From Plantago major (taxonomy: Eukaryota; Streptophyta; Magnoliopsida; Lamiales; Plantaginaceae): 64,000 nt of DNA. Below, one piece after another: positions 20,000-31,638 of the stretch (position 1 is its first letter; every line of letters starts with the position of its first letter). The notes beneath the pieces are model-generated. The model made no database searches. It saw only the letters and a program-made list of their open reading frames with translations, and was not told the origin of the DNA. Location of the stretch: assembly GCA_026545765.1 (NCBI GenBank), contig CM048843.1, positions 12,237,501-12,301,500 on the forward strand, read 5' to 3'. Both the position numbers and the translations under genes were made by a program.

Positions 20000-21710
20000 T
20001 GTCGTGTCGTACGTCTTACCTTCATTATCACATCTGAGTACTTTCAGTCCCTTTCTACTTGTAATTCTAGAGAGAGCAACATACAGTTGTCCGTAGCTTA
20101 ATACAGCAGAAGGTAGAGACTGAAATGAGAGAGAGACTATCCCTAATTTTTATTTATCGTCATTGCAAAGCAGACGGATATATATAGGAAACTGTCTCCT
20201 ATGAAAACTTAGAGGAAACTTAATCTCATCAGATGGGCTCATCGTCATCCTAGGGATGAAAACCTTTTGACCGACATTCATTCCAGATATCATTCTTGCT
20301 TCTATGATATGTTTCCCTAGATTAGTTACTATAAGCCTTGTTCCATTGCACAACTCAGAAGCCTGGTCAATATTTCTCAAAAGCATGAGCATGCATCCAA
20401 CCTTAAGCACTATTCTATGATTAGGTAGTCCCGAGCAATTAATAGTGTTCAAGAATTCTATTGAGAATAATTCTGCCATTTCACTATCTACTGACTCGGT
20501 CTTGCTTATGCTATCAGCACTCAAGTACTCCACAGAATCACTGGGCATTTTAGACATGACATAGTCATTAATCTCATTGACCATTTCATTAGTCGGTGCA
20601 AGAACAACACGGTGATGGAAGTATTACGGATCTATAGTTGGATCGGCTAAGTGATCCAAAAGGGAAGGATATGTGCAGTCTACAATGGTGGAAATGGGAT
20701 TACTTACTTCACGAATAAGTATGTCATCAGGTAACTTGATGTCTAACTCGCCATCATTGGGTTCGCCCGTGACCCCATCACTGACTTGTAGTATCCACTC
20801 GGCAAAATCTTTAGTTTCACTAACCTCAACAGCTGATGATCCGGACAGAATAGAAAAAAAGGGTGTTAATTAAAAAAAACAACATAACAGAACAATTCAT
20901 ATGATAGTAACCGGGATTTTTTACAGTTAACCTGCAATCGCATGTTTTTTGTGAGTTTTAGAACCTCACATGAATCCCACAGTATCGAAGAGCATAGAGA
21001 GGCATTTACAATATCAAATCTGCTACCACCAGGAACAACTGGCAAAATTTGCCTGAAATCTCCACCGAATACAACTACTAAGCCACCGAAAGGATCATCT
21101 GGACGTTTCATAACATCTCTTAGACTCCTGTCGAGTGCCTCAAAGCAATGTTTGTTGGTCATCGGTGCCTCATCCCAAATTATAAGTTTGGTTTGCTTGA
21201 GTAAGCCGGTGACATCAGAATCCGGCTTCAATTTGTTGCATGGTGATTCCTCATGACACTTAATAGGAGTACCAAACCTAGAATGAGCAGTCCTACCTCT
21301 AGGTAGCAAGAGTGATGCAATACACTTGATGCTACTGGAAGCACTATATCTCCTCTAGCACGCAAGCCGGAAAACAACGTCCTCCAAATAAAAGTCTTGC
21401 TTGTACCACCGTAGCCGTATAAAAAGAACACACCACCTCTGCCCCCGTCAACTGCATCCATAATCTTATCGTAAATTGTACCTGCTCGTCAGTCAAACGT
21501 GGGTACAATCCGTGGAATTTCGATCTCATGGCATCTTCGTCGTATGACATCTCATCAACTATAAACTGATTTGTGGCGTTGTCAGTTATAGACTCATCTG
21601 GGATTGGCATAGACTCAAAAAAAGCAAAACTGTTGCAGTTTGCTTTCAATAGCTTCTCAATTTCAAGCAATGCTAGGTTATGGATTTGTTCATCTGTAAG
21701 CCTCAAACCT
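20000..21710 (-). pseudogene. PIF1-like helicase of the Helitron
   Basis: Minus-strand frames carry the motor motifs of the PIF1/RRM3 family: motif I at about 21410 (GYGGTSKTF), Walker B LIIWDEAPM at about 21175, FGGDFRQILPVVPGG at about 21040 and LTKNMRL near 20945. Near 20584-20150 follow the CNGTRLIV and SFHRRQFPIY blocks. The usual GxGGTGKT has Ser in place of the last Gly before Lys, a change likely to harm nucleotide binding. The final SQGQ-type motif is reached only through stops (20130-20165). The frames are also separated around 20590-20860 and 21300-21350, so this is not a working gene. Confidence 0.88.
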
Positions 21711-21942
21711 GAATCGCAAAATGAATCGAAATAAGTAATAAGTAAATGTATAGCATTTTAGTATTTCGGTAAAATATAAAATTTACTAACAAATTACCTG
21801 GATTATGAGAAGTTTTTTGTTGGATGTATAGAATGTCGTCAGATAAGAAGTTACATGTCTTCCTCCATACCTCCTCTGGTCTCGCCATGCTTCGAGAAAG
21901 AAGAAGCATCGCAAAAAGTTGACGAAGGAAACGTGCTGATCC

Positions 21943-23774
21943 CTAGTGACTTGCCTCAGTAATTCCATGGACATACTCCCTGTCATCTGTTAGTAGACCT
22001 AAAGCCGCACATGAGTCCTTCTCGTAAACAACACCGTTCACTGTTCTGATATCCTGGAAACATGTTGCACCTCTAACATGATTCAACATAAGTTGCATAC
22101 AGTACATGTTTTCAAATGCCATCGGCACATTATACATCCTTCCAACAGCTTGTGCCTTGGTTTTCCTATGAGACCACTTCTACGGGCCATCCTTCCAGCA
22201 ATACTCACGGGGAAACTCAGGATACGTCAATTTTCTAGCTTTCGGGTCAACCTTGTTCAGCTCAAACCATTCAAGAAACTTTGACTGCTTAACTGAAGGC
22301 TTATCAAGCATATCCGGCATGAAATCTCCATCTCTGAAAGGTACCCCCTGCTCATCCTCTAGATAGAATGCCAAACGCTCAACGGCAGGTATCCTACAAT
22401 GTATATGGAATTCAAAAATTCACCATATTGCCTCACATGCTGAAACGTATCGGCAATCAGTATGCCTCTTAATCTCATCATTATTTTTTGTCTATGAATG
22501 TAACACCCGCTCTGTCATCACTTCCTTTTAACATGTACTTGAACAAATATTTCATTGAAGCCCCACCTTTACAGTATTCTATGTTAATGTGAGATTGGTA
22601 CTTCAGGAGCAACTGAGCATTGTAGGGGACAACAAACCTGTTTAAAAATGTCGACTCATATACTAAGTTCGGCAACATATAAATCTAGATTTACGACAAT
22701 AAACTAAGCATAATATTTAATCAATATAAATCTACATGTTGTCAAGCTGAACTCCATTTTTATCGACGGTGACACCTATGTCCCTTCTTCGATATATGTG
22801 TCCAACATCGTCAACATAGGTATTTTTGTTGTAGCTCTTTGAAAAATGTTTGGAGCACCTGTTGTCCTCCATGCATGGAGAAGTAGGTCTAGCCGGACCA
22901 CATGGTCCGTGAATCATATAGGTTGACACTACGTCGTACAATTCTGGATTAGTATCCTTGTCGGGTAATTAACTTCGCACATATGTAGTCATCAATGTTA
23001 TTTTTAATCTTCTCCTCATCCGCCTTATTCAGGATTACCAAAATCTGAACAATGAGAAGTCCTCGCTTTTGGAACTCAACGGTGTATATGACTAAAAAAA
23101 TTCAGAATAATAGATATTATAAAGCATTTTGGATTTCATAGAATAAACATGTAGAGACAAAAAAAATACCAACTTACGTGCTTTTGGTTTTCCAAACATA
23201 TGTCCATCCTTTAAATCACTGATCAGCTCATCGAGTTTCATCTTGAAGACTCGACATATGATATCAGGCATGTCTTCCGGTCTCAACCCAAGACTCTCAA
23301 CATACCTTGTGATCTCTGGCCACTTTGGATTGCATGTAAATGTTATGAACAGGCACGGATATCCTGCCCACTTGCATATAGCCATAGAATCCTGTTACAT
23401 CTGCATGTACCATCTAGCACCCCCTGGATAAGATGATGGCAGTATGAAGAGACTACCACATGATGCAGCATCATATTCAAAGTTATCAACTTTGTTGGCA
23501 ATCTTCTTATAAGATTCGTATCTAAGATTTGGTTGATTGTGACGAATCCACTGAAGTCTTTGTGACTCCATCATCATGTAGGAATCAACAATAAACTGTT
23601 GAAACAATCTCCTGCCAAGTATAAACTGGTGACCTTCTCCCTCCCTGTGTTGAATTCTGAATGCTAAGAACTCCCTAAGTGTGGAGATTTGGCCTCTTAC
23701 TGTATGTAGTTCTGGGTATCTCTGTATACCAACCATCTTCTCCATACACGAACAATAGTGGGTAATGCAGAGGG
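21943..23774 (-). pseudogene. Helitron Rep, central and C-terminal part
   Basis: Minus-strand frames in order: 23745-23395 (FRIQHREGEGHQFILGRRLF), 23385-23092 (YPCLFITFTCNPKWPEI), 23090-23020 (YTVEFQKRG), 22678-22481 (NIEYCKGGASMKYLFKYMLK) and 22374-21943 (LTYPEFPREYCW; LMLNHVRGATCFQDIRTVNG). These are the known blocks of the Helitron replication initiator. The two Tyr of the YxxxY site are present in KYLFKY. The HUH block, expected right after FQKRG, reads LLIVQIL, so both His are missing in frame. Rep would nick and join DNA during rolling-circle transposition; this copy should not. Confidence 0.86.
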
Positions 23775-26149
23775 TGTAATACCCCAGTTTTTAAGCTAAC
23801 CTGGTATTTTTGGGTCTTGTATGATTAATTAAAAGTGTGTTTATTTGTGCGAAAATGTTTTAGAAAATTTTGAAGTGTGAATTTGGGGACCAAATTCATT
23901 TAAGGAGGGGTGAGTGTGACACCTCAGATTTTGACGTACCTTAGTATTTTTGTTCTTGCATGCTTTTACTTGTGTTAGTGTATTTGTATGAAAATATATT
24001 TTAATTATTTTAATTTGATTGTGTTATTATTTTAGATTTTTATTATTTGTTTTAAAAGTCTATGTAACTTGTCAATTTGTAATATGTGTGGTTATTTATT
24101 TTGTACTTTTTTTAAAGAAGAGAAATTATTTTTGGTGTATTTTTTTCCTACATATATAAAAATCTGATTATTTTAGCCTTTAATTTGTTGGTGTAATTAT
24201 TTTAAAATAATTGGAAAGACCTCTCTTAAATTTATCTTTATGAATCATTAATGTGACAAGACTTCTTTTTAATTGTCTAATTTAATAGAAGTCTTTATGT
24301 GAGTGTCTTGATTGATGATTTAACTGAAGAGTCTTCATTTGAATTCACTAATTCAATACAAGGTATTTATTTGTGTGGTTTGATTGATTTATAATGTGAG
24401 GAGTCACTTTTGAATTATGTAATGTACATGCATGTCCCTATGTGTGTGTAGCTCTCTTAATGTTTAGAAATTAAAGTGTTATTTTATATTCATATATTTT
24501 AAAATAGAAGGGTTTGGAAACTTGAGGCTTCGTTAATGAATAAAATATTTTTATTTCTTTTCATGTTATGGTACGAAAGGTCGCCCTAATGTCGAATGTT
24601 AAATGCTATGTTTCAGCTATGTTTCGATCGACCTTCTGACTTTCTTTTCATTAATCTTTTATGCTTATTTTCATGTTACTTATGCATGTCTAGTGTGATA
24701 TTGCCATTGCATGTTCAATATTTTGAGTTTAGTTATTACATTTGCATGTCTAATTGTGAGTTCAATTTAATTGCTCTAAGTGTTGCATTTTTGGTGTGTC
24801 ACATTTTATTTTTGTGTACAATTGACCCTATGTGATACCAAAAATGTTTTTGAGCTTTTTCCCAAGAAAAATCTGATCATTTATCATTAGTTATTGTGTT
24901 TAAATGTTGAGAAAAAAAATGTGAAAGGTCTCTCTTAATTTTGCACCTTTATTGTTGGTTTTAAAATGAGTTTTAAGTGCAATTTAAGCCATTTAAATTG
25001 CCATTTATTTTTATCTCTTCAAACCTTTCACCATCCCTAAATCCACCCTATAAATACCCTCTTTTTCCAGCCCTCATTTGTCCAAAAATGTTTTGGGCAT
25101 TTTCTTCAAAAATATCTTCAAGTACTAGTCTCTTATTTTCAAGTTTGTAGCTTGTTCTTCTTGCAAGTACTTTCATAATTCTTGCTCTTCCTATTATTCA
25201 AATGTGAGTGTTCTACAAAACTATATATATGTATTATTTTCAAAACCTGGAAGGTATTTTAATATGTTTTCAACTTATATATAAGTAATGCATGGTTTCC
25301 AAAACGCAGTTCTATTGCATAAAAACCAAATCACAAAAGAGTTTTAGCATGCTTCCGCTGATTTTGAAAGATATATATATATATATTTGATATACATTAT
25401 TGTTATTTTGTTTTGATTGGTGGTTCAAGAAAGATACGTACGTTTGGTTCAGGTTAATTGGCTTGTAGTTTGGTCAGTTGTGTCTGGCGAGCTACTTGTC
25501 GGTTTCCTTTGTCCATTCCCTTTAAATCGAGTGATAGAAGCCTTCACTGATTTAGTTGGGTCGTAGAATTTCACCCCTGTACCAGGTGGTCCCGATCGAT
25601 AGTTTGATCGACTATCAGGTAGACATAAGGCCTGTTTTACTGTGGGGTTATAAGGAGCGGCATGAAATAATGTTTTTTCTGAAAAGTATACATTATTGAA
25701 AGTATATTGGATTTTAAGTTCTTGATTTTTATTGTTATGATTTTAATGAAAACTTCCCACGAAAATCTTTGAACACTCATTAAGGTTTTTCTCACACTTG
25801 TTTTATTCCCTTCCTTGTAGGTGAGATGGCGGCGAAGAATGAACGACCGATAAACTCAGCGAACTAAGAGAGTGGTTAGGATTTGGGATTTTTGTCAATG
25901 AAAATAATGTCTTTTTGTGTATTTCAAAAACTCATGTCATTTCCAGTTATATTGTGTATCTTTTAAAGATAAGAATGTTGAAAATCTTGTGATTTTATTT
26001 GCTGAATAAAATATATTTTTATTCCAGCAACTTCAAACGAAAGTTTGTCTGTAACTTCCCATGTTTCACTAAACGTTTCGGCTCTGGTTTCGCCCGACGT
26101 CCCGACTGAAATTCACTCCTTTTAAAAACCCAAAAGTCGGGGCGTTACA
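23775..26149 (+). repeat. Solo LTR inside the Helitron Rep gene
   Basis: 2375 bp, starting TGTAATACCCC and ending GGGGCGTTACA, an imperfect inverted repeat. The flanks are GAGGG (23770-23774) and TAGGG (26150-26154), a 5-bp duplication with one mismatch. A plus-strand TATA box (CTATAAATA, 25048-25056) is followed by an untranslated stretch, as in an LTR. The Helitron Rep frame stops at one side and resumes at the other. There is no interior or second LTR. A second, diverged copy of the LTR start lies at about 23915 (TGTGACACCTCAGATTTTG), 140 bases in, so the left end was duplicated internally. Orientation rests only on the TATA box. Confidence 0.8.
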
Positions 26150-26770
26150 TAGGGAGATAGCATGGAAGAAATTCATTTATCCTTTGCAAATAAACAGTCA
26201 ACTTCAACTCAACCATGATATCCCTCTTATGCCTCACATTCTCAATGTCTCCTTCAGTAATGGCAGCAACCTCTGATGCAGTAGGCAAATTATAGGTCCG
26301 TCCATCCTTGGCACGTTTTGGTATAAGTTGCAAACTAATATTTGCCGAGTTATTAAGAGATATACGATCCCTGGCCATCCCATATGTTTTGGCATAAGGA
26401 TTATATTGATCGACCATATCTTTGATGCTGGCTGTTACAAAAGTGTCCAAACCCTTCCCATCCCCACTGGCATACATGCATATATACAAATTTACTTAAA
26501 TGAACTAATTATCGTGTAATATTATTATTATAAGGAATTTTATTAAACTATATAGATATTACTGGCACTAACCCAAGAGCATTGATTACTGGCACTTGAC
26601 CTGACCTCTCATGCAACATAGGGTGAACTTAGGATTCTTTTTTTTTTTTTATTAGGTGGTCTCCTTTCTTCAAACCAGAATAAAGCACCACAATGTTCAC
26701 ATTTATACTCTGGATCACCCATGTCCAAATACGCTGCACATGCATTTGGAGCAATAATTTTATAGGAGAG
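26150..26770 (-). pseudogene. Helitron Rep, N-terminal part
   Basis: Minus-strand 26750-26658 encodes a Helitron-type zinc motif (YLDMGDPEYKCEHCGALFWF; CxxC visible). After a T-rich gap, the frame 26489-26150 has LIPKRAKDGRTYNLPTASEV and ends at YLP where the solo LTR is inserted. The expected continuation is found directly on the other side of the LTR at 23774. This orders the parts of the gene and confirms that the LTR is an insertion in coding sequence. Confidence 0.82.
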
Positions 26771-26789
26771 ACTACAAAGTATGTAACAT

Positions 26790-27840
26790 CCATTATCTTA
26801 TGTTTGCAGAAATAATAAGGGTTATTACATTGAGCCCCATCGGAGCTGAAAATCTAAGAGTTGGACATTGTGAAATGTATTGTATTGTAACGTTCAAATA
26901 TTGGAGTTGACCTCAGTTAGAAATTGGGACATTTTTGCAATTGAAAGAATGTCAATGGATATTATTTGTGCTTTTTCTTAATGTAATGTAATGGGTGTTC
27001 ATTAGAGAATTAATTGTTCACATTTTAGGTTGCAATTTATCTGCTTTGTTATTGTTTGTTAACAATAATAATATGGGCAGAAATGTCTTTTCAGGTTTTA
27101 ATTCGAGTTGTGGTCGAGTTTGTGTGGACTAAAATGTAATTTTATTTTTTTCGTTAATTGTCATCTATTTTTTACTAATGTGTAATTATAAAATCTAACA
27201 TGGTGCAGGAATGAAATTTTAACAATTAATTTGTATATCTTTGCATAATTAATAATGATTTTGATCAATGTAGCATAAACTGTTTTTATTCGCACCAGCT
27301 CCATTGGTTTGGCTTTACCATAATAATAAAATAAATTATTTACCCTCGAGTATCTATAATTCTAATGGATACTAAATGATGTATGCCGAATATTTTTTAA
27401 ACGAAATATGTGAAAGATACATAAAATTGAGTGTAGAGGTTTAAAAAAAATACACCCAAGAGAATTGATCATGTTGTCAATTCCGTGTTCAACGTCATAT
27501 ATGTAACGTTGGTAAAATTTTGGAGTTTGTACTTTGTTGGGCAACAGTGTTCCAATTTTGTGATCATTTTAGCCACCTATCTTAAGCAATAAGTACCTTT
27601 TCATTTATTGATTTCCTTGTCTATTTTCAACCCATTGAAGTAAATGCGAAGATGTTGTTTTTTCAACCCATTGAAGTAAATGTGAAGATATTGTTATATG
27701 CACTAATAATAGAACAATTATATAAACTAAGTACCGACTGGATAAACAACTAATACTCGTAGAACATATTTCCAAATTAGTATAGTTCAAAACAATGATC
27801 ATGAAAAGATAAAAAAAAATAAAAAATTAAAGCATAGCGA
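26790..27840. other. Helitron 5' half without recognised coding
   Basis: A/T-rich sequence with no convincing frame. A direct repeat occurs at 27628-27690 (two copies of a CAACCCATTGAAGTAAATG unit, about 36 bases apart). This part probably holds promoter or filler sequence of the Helitron. Confidence 0.4.
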
Positions 27841-27849
27841 TCACTAATG

Positions 27850-28200
27850 GATAAAATTCTACATCAAATGCATCGATTTCTTCAATAATGTAAAGAAAAA
27901 GATGCAAATCTATAATCTGCAGACTTAGGAGATTTAATCACCAAAGAGAAATCCGCTTTAATTAATTACTACATGTTTCCACTCAAAATTTCGAACCAAT
28001 CCAGTTGCTAATTTGTCAGTCAAACTTTCCACAACTTTTAAAGGAACCATAAGACACAAATTTTGACACCAAGCAATAATCTTAGCCATTGATACCTAGC
28101 AACAACACCAATACCACCCCTATGTTGACTCTACTCGACTGTAGCATCAAAATTAACTAAAATGATACCAAGATCAAGGAATAACCAAGGTGCTGTCACA
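27850..28200 (-). pseudogene. RNase H-like LINE fragment inside the Helitron
   Basis: The minus strand translates to LVNFDATVE, a stop, then QHRGGIGVVARYQW and, further on, a VPLKVVESLTDKLATGL-like stretch. These resemble the RVT_3 RNase H at the 3' end of plant LINEs (FDA...GGIGVVARD). It is a different copy from the one at 17.5-18.1 kb. It either inserted into the Helitron or was captured by it. The copy is short and broken. Confidence 0.5.
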
Positions 28201-29657
28201 ATTGACTATGCAGCACATAAAGATCCTTTACTGACTATATCTATTTCATCCTTAAAATAGTGCATTAATAATCCAATAAAGTAAATTTCAAAATCATGAC
28301 AAACTCAATATATATAAAGTGAAATTTATATTCAAAATGTTCCATGTAGTAAATATATAAGATAGAGGTAATATTTGAATAAATAATGAGTAAAAAGTAG
28401 AAAATGTGTTAGAATTCACGTAAATGTTGATAAGATGATGGTTTTTATTTAATCCAATGCGTAACTTTATTGGTAATTTTTAATGTATTCATTCATAACT
28501 ATATACCTAAATAAATCTTTGATAACTGGAGAAGTATTGGGTATTTAATAAATGATCTACTTTTAAATTTTCATTATTTCAATTATGTTATTTAATAAAA
28601 ATAATATTTTAATAAATAAATAATTTAATTAATTAATAAAATATTCAAATTTGATGTATATGGATTAGTCTTGTCACCGTGAATCTATATGTATGTTCAA
28701 AATATTTTTCAAAATTTTGTAAATAAATATATATGAGATTAAATAAAAATTATGTATTGAGTCAACACTAAAAATAAATAATGGAAGTTATATAGTGCAC
28801 TACATTTTAACAACTTAAAATGTTCCACATCCAATATACCAAATTTAAAATTGTAATAACCAATCAAAATCCTTCATATTTCCACAATATAATTGATGAT
28901 GTAACATGCCTTAGAATGGAGGAATGAATTTTCTTTTAATGTATAGATAGATAGATAGATGATCCATAATATTTGAACACCATTTCCAAATATATCTTGC
29001 GTTGGCCAACTTTGATCAAATTAGTAATGAGAAGTTAAGTATTCTCTCCAAATCTATTTTGATGAATGAATCCTATCTTGGTTCAACTACTACCAACATG
29101 TGCTTCATGATATGCCCAACACATGCCGTATCTACCCCTTCAAGGAGTGCAAGCATTGGTCATGGTCAAAGCACATCACTCCACACATGTAGTACGTATT
29201 GACCTCAAGTCAAAGGACTATTACACCACCATACAAACCGTTAATTCCGTAGACACATAAATAGAGTACATCAAACGGTTTCTCGGCTGGGTATACCAAC
29301 ACTCTCTAAAGTGTCCATGTGTCCATCACGGATTATCAAGCAATTCGTAGTCGTGAAAACTACTACACCCTCAAAAGATATGATGCAGACCACATGCCAA
29401 TCTCCAATGCATCATCGATATCTCATTCTCGATGATCATTGATTGTGGCTATTTAAGAGCCATGTTATGTCACTCAAGATCTCACATTCTCAGTGATAAC
29501 ATAAAGCTCATGGGAATATGTAAACAATTACAGACAAGCAGATAATATTATTTATACACTGTAATGCCTATTTATAGATGAACAATAATCATAAATAAAT
29601 ACTGAATCGAATATGTATATTTGTACTCAATTCTATCTATAAGACACAATACTTTCA

Positions 29658-30047
29658 ACCGGATCTAGGAACGCTGCTCATGAACTTTTTTATTTCTGCT
29701 GTTCTAGATACTACAACAGCAGCAAATAAAATATTCAAACTCAGAACGATTTGCTTTATCTCGCACCTGACTGTACCAATCCTCCGATGAATTGAATCTG
29801 CATGAGTGCCATGATTAGATAAAGAGGAGACAGCCCAAAATAATCTTGCAAACGAGCATTCCTTTAGAACATGCAAAATTGACTCCGAAAAAGTCTTACA
29901 CATAGGACATAAATCAGAATCAATATTCCCTCTCCGCTGAAGATTACAAAAAACAGGTAAGGAATTGCGAATACTCCTCCAAACAAAAACGTGTGAACAT
30001 TTTTCTACCAAAATATATCTTTCGTCACCTGAAAGTTTTCTCATTTT
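29658..30047 (-). pseudogene. LINE, reverse-transcriptase zinc-binding domain
   Basis: A 129-codon minus-strand frame carries the zf-RVT pattern: HVFVWRSIRNSLPVFCNLQR, DLCPMCKTFSESILHVLKEC and SFARLFW. The Cys/His spacing (CPMC...H...C) is intact. It ends at PRSG at the ACCGG target duplication of the solo LTR, and the downstream RNase H part of the same type of element lies beyond 18110 in the same orientation. The RT domain itself is missing upstream, where a foldback MITE begins. Confidence 0.82.
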
Positions 30048-30051
30048 ATTG

Positions 30052-30248
30052 TCAGCTTTTTAACTTTGAATATGAATTAATCTTGTACCGCAAACGTAAA
30101 ATATTCGATTAAATCATATAATGAAACTTTAGTTATATAATTTAATTGAATATTTTACATTTGCGGTTTAAAATTAATCCATAGTCAAAGTTGAAAAAGT
30201 TTAACTGCAAAACGTTAAAGTGGAAAGCATGTGTCGGGACGGAGGAAG
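30052..30248. mobile_element. Stowaway-like foldback MITE, left end truncated
   Basis: The arms at about 30052-30125 and 30134-30207 are inverted copies (for example AACTTTGAATATGAATTAAT pairs with ATTAATCCATAGTCAAAGTT, and CCGCAAACGTAAAATATTC with GAATATTTTACATTTGCGG). The right end carries GGGACGGAGGAAG then TA, the Stowaway-type terminus in reverse. The left terminus is not found. Confidence 0.7.
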
Positions 30249-30700
30249 TACATAATTGAGAAATTCAGTATGCTTGAAAGAATGACTGAAACATTAACGT
30301 TTAAGAAAGGTGCAGATTTAGTGAAGACATATTGGACTTATAAAAATGTTAGTCCGTGACATAATGTTTGTTATCATCACATATAAATTCGACGGTCAAC
30401 AATAATATCTTTTTCCCCAAATCTTAGGGCCTCCATGCCAATGTCTATTTATATAGTTAAGTCATAGAGTATCAGATTTTCAATGTTGGCCCCGATTACG
30501 ATTGAAGCGTTTTAGTACTGTATTCTGTTGTCGAATTATAGAAACCTAACTCATGACAAAATTGGCGAATTCGATGTGGATCCGAGAGTTAAAAAACGTG
30601 GTGAGAGCGGTGGTCGTTGTAAGCGAATTAGAGAAATCTAGGTGATGCAGAAGTGACAGGGGAATATTGTGTGTAGATTTAATCGAGACGCATTTCATTT
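30249..30700. other. Upstream region of the malate dehydrogenase gene
   Basis: No coding sequence. A TTTATATAG at about 30448-30456 is a possible TATA box but is far from the first exon. I could not fix the transcription start. Confidence 0.35.
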
Positions 30701-30763
30701 CGTTTGGCGGAGAAAACCACGACCAAATACCCAATTGCCAAAACCATCTCCACCACCTACCTG

Positions 30764-30797
30764 TGTTCTTCTTCTTCTTCTTCTTCTTCTTCTTTCT
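30764..30797 (+). repeat. CTT microsatellite in the MDH leader
   Basis: About ten CTT units upstream of the leader intron. CTT-rich leaders are common in plant genes. It causes a false poly-Phe reading frame. Confidence 0.85.
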
Positions 30798-30885
30798 TAT
30801 AATAAATAACAAAAAAACCAAACAGACCAATTCCTTCTTTCACCTAAATCCTTCTTCACCCACGCCAAACATTCATACTGCACAG

Positions 30886-31630
30886 GTATTCGATTTCTCT
30901 ATTTCTACCTCTATTCATTCTTTCATTTTGTTTAGCTCTGCTCAGATATGTATGTCAACTTGTAATTTCAAATTAGCATAAATTCTACTCGGCTTCATTA
31001 GATCTGCTCTGATTCTACAATTTTCTTCTGTTGCCTTATTGTTACGCCGTTGATTACTCCGATTCATGTGAATTCCGGTGCTACTTTTTATTTTTTAAAT
31101 TTTTTACTAGTGACGATTTGGGGTGAAAAAGTAGAAATGAGATCTAATTATTGTCATTATACCTGATTTTCTCGATTCGTATATGTGAATCATAAAGTTG
31201 TAGATTAGTACATCTTGTCATGTATGTGTGTTTATCGTTATCTAAAATAGTCAAAACCATATTAACTTGTAGGGACTGACTGCCTCAGATTTCGGAAATC
31301 TTATTTAGACTCATCTGTATCCCTGTATGTGTTGCTATCAGTACTTGTCAATGGTTTTTGTGTGTACGGTTATGGGGGATATTGGGTGGGAGATTCCTTC
31401 CCTATAGGAAATGGCGGACCATAGACAAAATACATATTTTACGTAGATCTCGGAGCTCGTTAATTAGTTTCTTTCTGCTATGATGCTATTACTATCTTGT
31501 AGGCCAGGTCAATATTTTTGTTTCTCTTCTAGGATTAATCCTGATGTTTAACATAGTAGCCATGGTTGAGTTTACTTGGCAGCGTTATGTCAAACATTTG
31601 TGCTAATTGCGATCTGACTTCTCCTTGCAG
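30886..31630 (+). other. Leader intron of the malate dehydrogenase gene
   Basis: The donor CACAG/GTATTC and acceptor CTTGCAG/GTTG are canonical. The intron ends 8 bases before the ATG. Pyrimidine-rich leader sequence precedes it. Predicted from splice sites only. Confidence 0.6.
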
Positions 31631-31638
31631 GTTGTAAG

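Larger units (their letters stand above)
19174..28959 (-). mobile_element. Helitron, minus strand, autonomous type but decayed
   Basis: The minus-strand 5' end is TCTATCTATCTATCTATAC at 28959. The 3' end has an 8-bp stem hairpin at 19185-19203 followed by the terminal CTAG (19174-19177). The flanks are A on the 5' side and T on the 3' side, and the LTR sequence closes up as AAA/TGATCC across the site, as expected for A^T insertion without duplication. Inside, in order, are a Helitron N-terminal zinc motif, the Rep region and a PIF1-family helicase, all on the minus strand and all with breaks. A 2.4-kb solo LTR (23775-26149) interrupts the coding region. The 5' end could alternatively be 3 bases further out. 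Confidence 0.88.
18111..29657 (-). mobile_element. Solo LTR inserted in the LINE and itself split by a Helitron
   Basis: The two LTR pieces are 18111-19173 and 28960-29657, about 1.76 kb when the Helitron is discounted. On the plus strand it starts TGTTGG and ends CTTTCA. The flanking five bases are ACCGG on both sides (18106-18110 and 29658-29662), an exact target duplication, and the LINE continues beyond each side. On the minus strand the LTR ends with the AATTCCGCTGCGCTTAAC stretch (plus-strand 18145-18162) often seen near the end of plant copia LTRs, and a minus-strand CTATAAATAGG lies near 29571. With no interior or second LTR this is best read as a solo LTR left by recombination. Confidence 0.8.

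Noticed and set aside
24596-24835. Hydrophobic plus-strand frame
   Set aside because: It lies in the solo LTR and is A/T-rich; the hydrophobicity reflects T-rich codons.
30667-30981. Open frame with a long Phe run upstream of malate dehydrogenase
   Set aside because: It is a translation of the CTT microsatellite and leader; the splice sites of the leader intron cut through it.
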